Assembly (NCBI GenBank): GCA_031371805.1
Contig: JANMKB010000620.1
Location: 1-14,174, forward strand
Direction of reading: 5' to 3'
Source of the DNA: JAFDVL01 sp031371805
GTDB taxonomy: Bacteria > Acidobacteriota > Blastocatellia > RBC074
Length of the DNA: 14,174 nt
How positions within the stretch are numbered: position 1 is the first letter of the stretch; every line of letters starts with the position of its first letter. Below the pieces are notes generated by a model. It was not told the origin of the DNA. It was given only the letters and a program-made list of their open reading frames with translations, and searched no databases. The position numbers and the translations under genes were made by a program. Of the stretch, positions 7,280 to 14,112 are shown piece by piece.

Positions 7280-8071
7280 TTGAGAAAAATATTTTTATTT
7301 GTCGCACTTCTGCTTTCGGTTTCAGCGTTCGCACAAAAAGCCGATCCGAACGATCCCACCAATGCCGAAAAAGGCAAACAGCTAATAAAACAGGTCATCG
7401 AAGCGCGTGGCGGGGCAAGTTTCCTGGGCTATACAACGATTCAGTCCACCGGACACTGGACACCGTATGAGCAGGGGCTGTCAACGGTTCCGATTCCGTT
7501 TCTGGATTACATTATTTTTCCTGATAAAGAGCGCACCGAATTTGGCAAAGCTAAAAAGAAAAAAGATCGCAAAATTCAGGTTAACGTCGGCAACGGCGGC
7601 TGGTATTACGATGGCGAAGCGGAAACCCTGAAAGAGCAGGATGAAAAGAAACTCCGCGAATTTCAAGAGGGGCTTGACACCGACATAGACCGAATTTTAC
7701 GTGGTGGCTGGCAGCAAAAAGGCGTTGAAGTCAGTTTTTACGGACGCGAAGAAACGAGGCCTGGCGAACGCGCTGATGTTGTAACGATCAAGTTCAGGCC
7801 GGAATTTACGGTCTATTTGATGATTGATCGGTACACACATTTGCCCATGACGTTGAGTTATGAAAAACCAGGCGGCGAAAAGGGAACTGAGAAATACGAA
7901 TATCGCTATAACCAGTATGTCGCTTATGACGGCGTGAAATTCCCGAATATCGTAGACCTGTATCGTGACCGCATCCAAATTAGCCGCGTCAATTACGAAA
8001 GTATTAAATTGAATGTCCAAATTCCTGAGACGATATTTACAAAACCGCCGAGTGCGAAAGAGGTGAAGTAA
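7280..8071 (+). CDS. Small secreted LolA-like protein
   Basis: A 263-residue protein starting with TTG. The signal peptide MRKIFLFVALLLSVSAFA is cleaved before QKADPN. The mature part begins with an amphipathic segment (AEKGKQLIKQVIEARGGASFLGYTTI) and continues with alternating beta strands, including VNVGNGGWYYDGEAE, DVVTIKFRPEFTVYLMIDRY, LPMTLSYEKPGG and VAYDGVKFPNIVDLYRD. This order (helix with A-x-GG, then a half-barrel, then a D/T-x-x-PM strand and an FP-x-I-x-x-x-Y strand) is what outer-membrane lipoprotein-sorting (LolA/LolB-like) proteins of Acidobacteriota show. Such proteins carry lipids or lipoproteins through the periplasm; the actual cargo is unknown. The C-terminus ends with IPETIFTKPPSAKEVK, also usual for the group. 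The fold call is from pattern recognition only. Confidence 0.65.
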   Translation: MRKIFLFVALLLSVSAFAQKADPNDPTNAEKGKQLIKQVIEARGGASFLGYTTIQSTGHWTPYEQGLSTVPIPFLDYIIFPDKERTEFGKAKKKKDRKIQVNVGNGGWYYDGEAETLKEQDEKKLREFQEGLDTDIDRILRGGWQQKGVEVSFYGREETRPGERADVVTIKFRPEFTVYLMIDRYTHLPMTLSYEKPGGEKGTEKYEYRYNQYVAYDGVKFPNIVDLYRDRIQISRVNYESIKLNVQIPETIFTKPPSAKEVK

Positions 8072-8114
8072 AAAAATTGCAAGAAGTTCGTTGCGCCTCC
8101 GTTCAGGTAATAAT

Positions 8115-8120
8115 GGAGGA
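8115..8120 (+). promoter_or_regulatory. Strong Shine-Dalgarno site for the CxxCH protein
   Basis: GGAGGA lies six bases before ATG 8127. It shows that the real start is here and not at the upstream in-frame codon at 8091, which would place a charged extension before the signal peptide. Confidence 0.8.
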
Positions 8121-8126
8121 AAATTT

Positions 8127-8849
8127 ATGTCACAACGAAGCTTTAAAATCACCCTGCTTTTGTCTGTCATTGCCAGCACGGCAATTCAATTTTACACTCG
8201 TTTCCTTGCTGTCCAGGCACAGGAAAAAACTAAATCTGTTACTGTAGATTGCAACACGCCAAATCCGGTAGACGCTTTGAATGAAGTTGTTCTGAAGCGC
8301 TTTCTCGAAACCAGAAGAGGCTTCGGATATGAGCGCGTTATGATCATCAGGCGTCCGAATACACCGCAACACTTTGAATCCTTTCGTGCCGAAACAGATG
8401 ATGAACACTTGATTATCAACGATTTGAAAGCACATCATCTGAATGTAAATTTATTTCTGGCAGGGCGACAAATACTTGAGGAAGTTCAACGGATTGTTAT
8501 TCCCGATCAAATATATATTGGGAAACCAGTAACTGTAATAGATTCATTAATGCACGGGCCGTTAACCATAACCGAAGAAGGGATTGATAAAAATCTGCCG
8601 AACGCTTCATCGGAAGAATTTACTAAACAGACGAGAAAGGCTTTGAAGAGTTTTGAGAAAGGAAACGAGTATCAATTTACTTCAGGGAAATGGAAAGTTG
8701 ATGCACGCCCTGTTCGTGCCAGTGAAAATTCCTGTGTCGGATGTCATAAAGCGAGAGCTACCAGTGAGCTTGAGGCGAAGGAACTTAAAATCGGCGCTCC
8801 GCTCGGAGTTCTGCTTTACGTTTACAAAGTGAAAAAATCGAAATCATAA
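8127..8849 (+). CDS. Secreted single-haem c-type cytochrome-like protein
   Basis: A 240-residue exported protein. The signal peptide covers about residues 1-32 (MSQRSFKITLLLSVIASTAI to LAVQAQ). The only haem-attachment motif is C203-V-G-C206-H207 near the C-terminus, in the context TSGKWKVDARPVRASENSCVGC. The arrangement, a beta-rich N-terminal part with a covalent haem site about 35 residues from the end, recalls cytochrome P460-like and DUF3365-like sensor or electron-transfer proteins, but I do not recognise a named family. The haem would be attached in the periplasm. The last segment (KIGAPLGVLLYVYKV) may supply the sixth ligand or pack on the haem; this is inference. The gene lies 55 bases after the LolA-like gene and has its own strong ribosome site. 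It could be co-transcribed with its neighbours. Confidence 0.75.
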   Translation: MSQRSFKITLLLSVIASTAIQFYTRFLAVQAQEKTKSVTVDCNTPNPVDALNEVVLKRFLETRRGFGYERVMIIRRPNTPQHFESFRAETDDEHLIINDLKAHHLNVNLFLAGRQILEEVQRIVIPDQIYIGKPVTVIDSLMHGPLTITEEGIDKNLPNASSEEFTKQTRKALKSFEKGNEYQFTSGKWKVDARPVRASENSCVGCHKARATSELEAKELKIGAPLGVLLYVYKVKKSKS

Positions 8850-8901
8850 CATCAGTTGCGGGTACGATTTCTAACCTTCGACTGATAAGAAAGACCCTTC
8901 A

Positions 8902-10068
8902 ATGTTTCATCAATTCAAGGTTTGTTTTGTCCTTGCACTTACTTTAATTCTGAGCTTTTCAACATCTGCGCAAACAGCACAGAAATCTTCAGCCAAAATT
9001 TATTTCCCATCTAAAGGCGAATGGCAAAATCGTCGCCCGGAAGAACTTGGCATGGATTCCGCTAAGCTCGCCGAGGCCGTCGCCTACGCGCAATCGCAGA
9101 AGGGCGACATTACGAAAAATTTCTCGAATCAGGAAGAAGTTTTCGGCACCTTGCTGGGGCCAATTCCAAAAGAGCGTGCTGACAGCAACGGGATGATTAT
9201 TCGACACGGCTACGTCGTTGCGCAGTGGGGAAATACGAAGGCGGTTGACCCAACGTACAGCGTGGCGAAAAGTGTACTCTCGACGATTTTCGGCTTGGCG
9301 TTGGATCGTAAAATGATTGCCAGTGTGCAAGACCCGGTGAAAAAATATATCAATGATGGCGGCTACGCTTCAGAGCATAACGCGAAAATTACGTGGGAGC
9401 ATCACCTGCAACAAACCAGCGAATGGGAAGGCGCGATGTGGGGCAAATCGCACGATTTTATTGGCGTCCAGGAATTCGGCAAAGGACGCCGCGAACCGCG
9501 GACATTGCATGATCCCGGAACATTTTGGGAATATAATGACGTTCGCATCAATCGCTTTGCACTGTCATTGCTGCGCATTTGGAAGCGCCCACTGCCTGAA
9601 GTTTTGAAAACCGAAATTATGGATCGCATTGGAGCTTCGGACACGTGGCAATATCAGACCTATCCGAAGGCGGAAGCCGAAATTAATGGCAGGAAAATGA
9701 AGTCAGTCAGTGGCGGTACGCGTTGGGGCGGCGGCCTGTGGATTAATACTGAAGACGAAGCACGCTTCGGATATTTGTTTTTGCGGCGCGGCAATTGGAA
9801 CGGCAAACAAATTATTTCAGAAGATTGGGTGAAGTGTGCGACGGCTCCGCTGAATATAAAACCTGATTATGGGTATTTGTGGTGGTTGAATACAAATCGA
9901 ACGTTGATGCCGAGTGCGAGTGCCAGCAGTTATGGCGCATTTGGCGCAGGCTCAAATAAAATTTGGATTGATCCTGAAAATGATTTGGTAATCGTCTGGC
10001 GCTGGCACGACGGCAACAAAGCGGATGAATTTTTGCAGCGCGTGCTGGCGGCAGTGAAAGCGAAATAA
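8902..10068 (+). CDS. Secreted serine hydrolase of the class C beta-lactamase fold
   Basis: A 388-residue exported enzyme. The signal peptide ends near residue 23 (STSA/QT). The catalytic S-x-x-K motif is S120-VAK123 within TYSVAKSVLSTIFG. The second motif, usually Y-x-N, reads Y211-N-D213 in GTFWEYNDVRINRFAL. The third (KTG/HxG position) is probably GAG at 348-350, in the stretch SYGAFGAGSNKIWIDPENDL. That is a normal set for the beta-lactamase/esterase/D-aminopeptidase superfamily (Pfam Beta-lactamase). Substrates range from esters to D-amino peptides and cannot be told from the sequence; a true beta-lactamase is unlikely given the altered second motif. Only a weak purine stretch (GAAAGA, 8889-8894) precedes the ATG. 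The DinB-fold gene follows two bases after the stop, so the two form a transcription unit. Confidence 0.85.
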   Translation: MFHQFKVCFVLALTLILSFSTSAQTAQKSSAKIYFPSKGEWQNRRPEELGMDSAKLAEAVAYAQSQKGDITKNFSNQEEVFGTLLGPIPKERADSNGMIIRHGYVVAQWGNTKAVDPTYSVAKSVLSTIFGLALDRKMIASVQDPVKKYINDGGYASEHNAKITWEHHLQQTSEWEGAMWGKSHDFIGVQEFGKGRREPRTLHDPGTFWEYNDVRINRFALSLLRIWKRPLPEVLKTEIMDRIGASDTWQYQTYPKAEAEINGRKMKSVSGGTRWGGGLWINTEDEARFGYLFLRRGNWNGKQIISEDWVKCATAPLNIKPDYGYLWWLNTNRTLMPSASASSYGAFGAGSNKIWIDPENDLVIVWRWHDGNKADEFLQRVLAAVKAK

Positions 10069-10070
10069 CT

Positions 10071-10535
10071 ATGATCGAACAACTGATCGAAACCTGGCAA
10101 ATCCACAACCGTATCAATTTGTATCTGCTTGAGGCAATCAAACCCGAAGCTTTGGCCGGAATAGCATCATCAAAAGGACGAACTGTCGCCGAGCAATTCG
10201 CGCATGTGCATAATGTTCGACTGATGTGGTTTAAATCAGCTGCGCCTGATTTGCTCGCGCAGGTGACGAAGATCGAAAAAGAAAATGCAACTGATTTGTC
10301 ATTGCTGAAAAATTCTTTGCTGGCTTCGGGAGCAGCGATGGCTGAAATGCTGAGGCGCAGTCTGACAACCGACGGCAAAATTAAAGGTTTCAAACCACAC
10401 GCTATGGCCTATCTTGGTTATATCATTTCGCATGAATCACATCATCGCGGACAAATTGCTCTGACGCTCAAACAATCAGGGCATCCGCTGGATAAAAAGA
10501 CTTCGTTTGGTCTCTGGGAATGGGGAACTCGTTGA
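10071..10535 (+). CDS. DinB/YfiT-fold putative metal-dependent enzyme
   Basis: A 154-residue cytosolic protein with no signal peptide. It has the four-helix DinB/YfiT layout: MIEQLIETWQIHNRINLYLL opens helix 1, EQFAHVHNVRLMWF forms helix 2 and YLGYIISHESHHRGQIALTL helix 4. The metal ligands are probably H45 or H47 together with H121 and H125, matching the family's spaced three-histidine site and its typical HHRGQ signature. Members include thiol-dependent S-transferases (bacillithiol, mycothiol) and many proteins of unknown role. It ends with GLWEWGTR, as many acidobacterial members do. It lies two bases behind the serine hydrolase gene, but a link in function is not evident because the hydrolase is exported and this protein is not. 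Confidence 0.85.
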   Translation: MIEQLIETWQIHNRINLYLLEAIKPEALAGIASSKGRTVAEQFAHVHNVRLMWFKSAAPDLLAQVTKIEKENATDLSLLKNSLLASGAAMAEMLRRSLTTDGKIKGFKPHAMAYLGYIISHESHHRGQIALTLKQSGHPLDKKTSFGLWEWGTR

Positions 10536-10653
10536 AAGTGATGAGGATGACTGTTCAAGACACGATTTATTTTGCTGACCCTGTTAATAAATTCGGGAAT
10601 TCAACGTCAATACAGGTAAGTGCAATTCGTTTTTTCAACTTTCAATTTTCCCC

Positions 10654-10682
10654 GAACTTCTATTCGCATAACCTCGTACTGA
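10654..10682 (+). promoter_or_regulatory. Candidate ECF-type promoter upstream of the sigma gene
   Basis: GAACTT (10654-10659) is an exact match to the sigma-E -35 core and is followed after 17 bases by TACTGA (10677-10682), close to the TCTGA-type -10. It sits about 50 bases upstream of the sigma gene ATG, so it could give self-activation, as is common for ECF sigma factors. The -10 is only a near match. Confidence 0.35.
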
Positions 10683-10696
10683 TGAGCAGTGAGGTT
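10670..10696. repeat. Inverted repeat over the candidate -10
   Basis: AACCTC (10670-10675) pairs with GAGGTT (10691-10696), and ACTG (10678-10681) pairs with CAGT (10687-10690) around an ATGAG loop. That gives ten pairs with a two-base bulge. It overlaps the candidate -10 and the probable transcript start, so it could be an operator or a leader hairpin. Confidence 0.4.
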
Positions 10697-10732
10697 GAAG
10701 TTAACTGAGGTTCATTTACAGTAAGGAACAAT

Positions 10733-11323
10733 ATGGGAGCCACCCAGGTATTGATGATTTCAGATGGTGAATTGGTGCGTCGGTGTCGTGCCGGAGACAG
10801 TGTAGCGTGGGAACAAATCGTCCATAACTATTCTCGTCGCGTTTATAATTTGGCGTATCGGTTTACCAATCGGCACGAAGCGGCGGAAGATTTGACGCAG
10901 GAAGTTTTCGTGCGAGTTTACCGCTCGCTTGAGCAGTACGATCCCCAGGCGGGAGATTTGGCCAACTGGTTGATGCGACTGGCAAGAAATCTGGTTATTG
11001 ATGACTATCGCAAACGTGTTCGGACTCCGACCGACGTAGGCGAGGATTTAACTGACCACGAATTTCATTTGCGCAGCTCGACCGATGCGCCGGATCGTCG
11101 GGTCGAACGCCAGGAGCGTTCTTTACAGGTTCATTCCGCGATTGCCAAATTACCGGCTGACTTACGAGAATGTGTAATTTTGCGCGATATTGAAGAACTA
11201 AGTTATCAGGAAATTGTTGACATCCTGAATATCCCGCTTGGGACCGTCAAATCGCGCATCAATCGCGGCAGAATAGAGCTGGCAAAAACACTGCGACGAA
11301 TGAAGGTGGTCGAATTTATTTAA
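10733..11323 (+). CDS. ECF (RpoE-type) RNA polymerase sigma factor
   Basis: A 196-residue group 4 sigma factor. Region 2 spans about residues 24-93, with the core-binding and -10 recognition stretch YRFTNRHEAAEDLTQEVFVR and the tail NWLMRLARNLVIDDYRK. Region 4 spans about 130-185, with LPADLRECVILRDIEELSYQ and the helix-turn-helix IVDILNIPLGTVKSRINRGR. The linker between them carries no extra domain. AAGGA at 10723-10727, five bases before ATG 10733, fixes the start; the second ATG at codon 8 has no such site. Two genes for a zinc-finger anti-sigma factor and a B-box membrane protein follow in the same direction, giving a complete membrane-controlled regulatory unit. The target genes are unknown. 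The conserved ECF subgroup cannot be assigned by eye. Confidence 0.95.
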   Translation: MGATQVLMISDGELVRRCRAGDSVAWEQIVHNYSRRVYNLAYRFTNRHEAAEDLTQEVFVRVYRSLEQYDPQAGDLANWLMRLARNLVIDDYRKRVRTPTDVGEDLTDHEFHLRSSTDAPDRRVERQERSLQVHSAIAKLPADLRECVILRDIEELSYQEIVDILNIPLGTVKSRINRGRIELAKTLRRMKVVEFI

Positions 11324-11339
11324 TTTCAGGATTTAGGAT

Positions 11340-11399
11340 TTTGGTCTTTGCGTTTTGCCAGACCAAAGCCCGGAAAACAAAGACCGAAGACCGAAGACG
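11340..11399. repeat. Heptamer array and hairpin at the sigma/anti-sigma junction
   Basis: The 77-base gap holds GGTCTTT (11343-11349) followed by GCGTTTT, then an inverted array AAAGACC (11379-11385), GAAGACC (11386-11392), GAAGACG (11393-11399). TTTGGTCT (11340-11347) and AGACCAAA (11360-11367) also form a perfect 8-bp hairpin with a 12-base loop. The array ends one base before the anti-sigma ATG and occupies the place of its ribosome site. It belongs to the same family as 2306-2432. Confidence 0.65.
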
Positions 11400-11400
11400 A

Positions 11401-12192
11401 ATGAATTGCACTATTTTTACAGATAAGATTTCTGCCTATCTCGATGGCGAGATGCAGACGCGCGCGAAAGCCGAATTTGCGGCGCATCGCCTGAGTTGCC
11501 GTGATTGCTGCGCCCTTTTTAACGAAGTCCGCGACACGCTGACGGCAATGAGTGAATACGCGCAATTGGATGTCATTACTAATTTCGACACGCTTGAGGC
11601 GCGGATCGTAGACGCCACCAGCGCGGGCGAAATGTTGAGTTGCACTGAGTTCGACAAAATGATCGAACGATATTTTGATGGTGTCATTCTGGGCCCGACT
11701 TTCCAGACTTTTCAGGCGCATTTTGAGGATTGCTGGAAGTGTCGCCGCCTGTTGCGCGGGATCGAAGAAGCTAAAGAAATGTTGCGTGAAGTGAAAGAAG
11801 AAGTCGAAGTCCCGCGCCATCTTTCGCGCCGCATTATGGCGGCAACAGTTGGCAATGATTCAAATACTTTTTTTGATCAGCTTGCAAGATCGCTCAAAGC
11901 TGGACAATGGGTAGCGGCGTTTTTAATTTTTGCGGCGACTGGCATGCTCATTAATTATCGTTATGGCAGCGTCGAAAATATGGCGGCGCAAGCCAGCGAA
12001 AGAGCGCTTGAACGGCAGGAACAAATCAATCAGGCAGTCACAAATACAGGCATTATGGCAATCGCCGGGATGGAGTTCATTTCCGTCAAATTGCAAAATC
12101 GGGAACAACGTAAAAAAAATGAAAGCGGCCCGCCGCCAGCGCCGACTCCATCCGCCACCGATCATCAGTCACCGACTACCGACCACCGCTAA
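11401..12192 (+). CDS. Membrane-bound anti-sigma factor with two zinc-finger (ZAS/zf-HC2) modules
   Basis: A 263-residue protein with two complete ZAS patterns. The first has C3, H29, C33 and C36 (H-x3-C-x2-C); the second has C81, H107, C111 and C114. Each is followed by an acidic or basic helix, as in sigma-binding domains. A linker (about 120-165, rich in E/K/R) leads to one membrane helix at about 170-187 (QWVAAFLIFAATGMLINY). The part beyond is probably periplasmic, about 75 residues ending in a Pro-rich tail (GPPPAPTPSATDHQSPTTDHR). The anti-sigma factor should bind and silence the sigma factor encoded 77 bases upstream. Most anti-sigma factors carry one ZAS domain; two in one chain is less common. 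The chosen start, ATG 11401, makes C3 the first zinc ligand; the frame stays open to 11341, but that part is repeat sequence. No Shine-Dalgarno site is visible. Confidence 0.88.
   Translation: MNCTIFTDKISAYLDGEMQTRAKAEFAAHRLSCRDCCALFNEVRDTLTAMSEYAQLDVITNFDTLEARIVDATSAGEMLSCTEFDKMIERYFDGVILGPTFQTFQAHFEDCWKCRRLLRGIEEAKEMLREVKEEVEVPRHLSRRIMAATVGNDSNTFFDQLARSLKAGQWVAAFLIFAATGMLINYRYGSVENMAAQASERALERQEQINQAVTNTGIMAIAGMEFISVKLQNREQRKKNESGPPPAPTPSATDHQSPTTDHR
12153..12187. repeat. Five tandem degenerate heptamers at the end of the anti-sigma gene
   Basis: Consecutive units CGCCACC, GATCATC, AGTCACC, GACTACC and GACCACC fit a GACYACC consensus. The array lies inside the last codons of the anti-sigma gene (encoding about ATDHQSPTTDHR) and stops eight bases before the next ATG, again in place of a Shine-Dalgarno site. 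Confidence 0.55.
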
Positions 12193-12195
12193 AAT

Positions 12196-12912
12196 ATGAA
12201 TTGCTCATATCATCAAGTCACTTTAGCCAACACCCGCTGCCAGGTCTGTGCGCGACCATTATGTCCAGCGTGCGATCATCGGGTCAAAGGTTTCACTTAC
12301 TGTCAGGATTGCATCGTGGCAGGAGTCGAAAGACTGGGCGGAAATCAAACCACAAAATTTACCAGTGCGACAAAATCTCCGGTCGTGGCTGCTTTGTTAG
12401 GACTGATCCCCGGACTTGGCGCAGTTTACAACGGTCTGGTAGTAATGGCTTTGGTGCAATTTGCCGTGACCGTAGGTTTATGGCAACTCGACGATATTTT
12501 TGACGCCAGCTTATTTTGGTGGGCTGGCACAGCCTCGTATGTTTATTCGATTTATACTGCTTATCAAACAGCTTTGCGATTGAATGCCGGTGAAGATTTA
12601 AGCGGCGAAGAAAATAAACTCAAAAATATTTTGCAGGAGAAAACCAAAGTCTGGGGATCAGCCCTGATCGTCCTTGGTGGACTCTCAATCCTGCATTGGA
12701 TTTTGCCGCATTCTTTCGTTAGCCATCTGTGGACATTAATTTTGATCGGTGTCGGAATCTATTTTGTCGCGTTGTTTCGTCGTGCGCCAAAAGCAAAAAT
12801 CACCCAGGAACTACCCCAAAATTTTCAGCCGGAAACTCCGCCCGTCATTGCCTTTGACCCTATCGCTCGTGATTATTCACAAGCTGAGACACGCCGCTTT
12901 GATGTGCGCTGA
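12196..12912 (+). CDS. B-box-type zinc-finger multi-pass membrane protein
   Basis: A 238-residue protein. Its first 39 residues are a B-box-like zinc finger: C3-x2-H6, C15-x2-C18, C23-x2-C26 and C36-x2-C39, with H28 as a further possible ligand. About four membrane segments follow: 62-96 (SPVVAALLGLIPGLGAVYNG then LVVMALVQFAVTVGLW, perhaps a hairpin of two short helices), 105-125, 152-170 and 176-195. The C-terminal 43 residues are polar (EPQNF-like region, ending RRFDVR). The start lies three bases after the anti-sigma stop, so it is translated from the same mRNA. Proteins of this layout recur behind ECF sigma/anti-sigma pairs in Acidobacteriota as far as I recall, but their function is unknown. 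It may be a third regulator or a sensor partner of the anti-sigma factor. Confidence 0.8.
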   Translation: MNCSYHQVTLANTRCQVCARPLCPACDHRVKGFTYCQDCIVAGVERLGGNQTTKFTSATKSPVVAALLGLIPGLGAVYNGLVVMALVQFAVTVGLWQLDDIFDASLFWWAGTASYVYSIYTAYQTALRLNAGEDLSGEENKLKNILQEKTKVWGSALIVLGGLSILHWILPHSFVSHLWTLILIGVGIYFVALFRRAPKAKITQELPQNFQPETPPVIAFDPIARDYSQAETRRFDVR

Positions 12913-12967
12913 AGATTTTCTTTCTGCGCCACGATACTTAATCCAGCCGTTCATTTTCCGCCTCGCC

Positions 12968-12996
12968 TTCAAATTACAATCAACGTAACAGATAAT
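12968..12996 (+). promoter_or_regulatory. Candidate sigma-70 promoter of the dehydrogenase gene
   Basis: TTCAAA (12968-12973, four of six) is followed after 17 bases by GATAAT (12991-12996, five of six). It lies in the 118-base gap and 34 bases upstream of the GTG start, so the dehydrogenase gene probably has its own promoter. Confidence 0.4.
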
Positions 12997-13016
12997 CCTT
13001 TTTTTGCTCTTCATTC

Positions 13017-13022
13017 AGGAGA
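13017..13022 (+). promoter_or_regulatory. Shine-Dalgarno site fixing a GTG start
   Basis: AGGAGA lies eight bases before GTG 13031 and inside the open frame that extends upstream to 13004. It shows that translation starts at the GTG, which also gives the usual family N-terminus, MQKIVFLD. Confidence 0.75.
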
Positions 13023-13030
13023 ATTTAATT

Positions 13031-13978
13031 GTGCAGAAAATAGTTTTTCTTGATCGTGAAACCGTGCAGGCAAATTTTCGCTCACCGGCTTTTGCTCATG
13101 AGTGGGTTGATTATGCGACTACCACGCCAGTGGAATTGTCTACTCGTTTACAAGCCGCGACGATTACCATCACCAATAAAATCCCGTTGCGTGAGGCCGT
13201 CTTAGCACAGCTTCCCAGCCTTAAATTGATTGTCGTGGCGGCGACCGGTTACGATTGCGTAGACGTGAATTTTTGCCGCGCACATAACATCGCTGTCTGT
13301 AACGTGCGCAACTACTCCAGCCAATCCGTAGCTGAACATGTGATGATGTTGTTGTTCAATCTGGCGCGTAATTTTCCGGCGTATCAGGCAGATGTCAAAA
13401 ATGGCGACTGGCAACGTGCTTCCACTTTTTGCCTGAACACACATGCGATAAAAAATTTACGCGGCAGTACGCTTGGTATCATTGGCAACGGCGCAATTGG
13501 TCAGGCTGTCGCGCAACTCGCCTCCGCGTTTGGGATGAAAACCCTCATCGCAGAACGCAAAGGCGCGATAGAAATCAGAGCCGGACGTGTCAGTTTTGTA
13601 GAGGTCATGCAAACGAGCGATGCAATTTCCCTGCACTGTCCGTTAACCGCCGAAACGCACAATCTAATTGGCGAAACTGAATTTTTGCAAATGAAACCGA
13701 CAGCGATTTTGCTGAACGCTGGACGCGGCGGGTTGGTTGACGAAGCCGCTTTGGTAGCGGCTTTGCAGGCGCGGGAAATTGGTGCGGCTGGCATTGACGT
13801 ATTAACAAAAGAACCTCCCGCTGATGGTAATCCGCTGCTTGAAATTAATCTACCCAATTTAATCGTGACGCCGCACAACGCCTGGGCCAGCGCGCAATCG
13901 CAACAAATTTTAGCTGAGCAGATGGTAGATATTTTGGAAGCGTTCAGCGCAGGAAATACAAAAAATCTCGTCTGGTGA
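13031..13978 (+). CDS. D-2-hydroxyacid dehydrogenase, glycerate dehydrogenase-like
   Basis: A 315-residue NAD(P)-dependent cytosolic enzyme. The catalytic domain starts MQKIVFLDRETVQANF; KLIVVAATGYDCVDVNFCRA is the typical G-x-D/N-x-V-D stretch. The nucleotide-binding motif is G152-N-G154-AI-G157 in LGIIGNGAIGQAV. E175 at the end of the second strand (TLIAERKG) indicates NAD preference and is the form seen in glycerate/hydroxypyruvate-type enzymes. The catalytic residues are R232 (LNAGRGGLVDE), E261 (DVLTKEPP) and H282 (TPHNAW). The enzyme interconverts a 2-oxo acid and a D-2-hydroxy acid, probably hydroxypyruvate and D-glycerate. Length and motif spacing are normal. The gene has its own promoter-like sequence and Shine-Dalgarno site, so it is probably not part of the sigma operon. 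The exact substrate is not certain. Confidence 0.9.
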   Translation: MQKIVFLDRETVQANFRSPAFAHEWVDYATTTPVELSTRLQAATITITNKIPLREAVLAQLPSLKLIVVAATGYDCVDVNFCRAHNIAVCNVRNYSSQSVAEHVMMLLFNLARNFPAYQADVKNGDWQRASTFCLNTHAIKNLRGSTLGIIGNGAIGQAVAQLASAFGMKTLIAERKGAIEIRAGRVSFVEVMQTSDAISLHCPLTAETHNLIGETEFLQMKPTAILLNAGRGGLVDEAALVAALQAREIGAAGIDVLTKEPPADGNPLLEINLPNLIVTPHNAWASAQSQQILAEQMVDILEAFSAGNTKNLVW

Positions 13979-14112
13979 GATTTTGCCGCAAGTAAAATTT
14001 GCACTATTTGGTTGCCTGCTATTGTAATCGGCGGGCATCTAACGTCTGGGCTGCCTCGTCGCTTTTAATGGTGTCTTCGGAAAATTAAAAACGGCACTAT
14101 CCTTTTGGAGAT

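Noticed and set aside
7697..8179. Minus-strand open frame across the LolA-like gene end
   Set aside because: Antisense to two supported genes and their ribosome site, with no recognisable domain.
8851..8886. ATCAGT/ACTGAT inverted repeat before the serine hydrolase gene
   Set aside because: Six pairs around a 24-base loop; not distinguishable from chance.
9812..10393. 193-codon minus-strand open frame under the hydrolase/DinB junction
   Set aside because: It is the mirror of two genes with clear motifs; no signal or domain is visible in it.
10520..10708. 62-codon plus-strand frame starting inside the DinB gene end
   Set aside because: No own ribosome site, no protein-like pattern, and it covers the region with the sigma promoter candidate.
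11341..11400. Longer anti-sigma protein starting at TTG 11341
   Set aside because: The extra 20 codons are heptamer repeat sequence, and the zinc-ligand cysteine is normally placed right after the start, as with ATG 11401.
13501..14004. 167-codon minus-strand open frame under the dehydrogenase
   Set aside because: Antisense to catalytic motifs of a clear dehydrogenase, with Ser/Cys/Ala-rich shadow composition.
14013..14037. Hairpin after the dehydrogenase gene as terminator
   Set aside because: A seven-pair stem with one G-U pair and an 11-base loop, but no T-run follows, so it does not meet the pattern of an intrinsic terminator.
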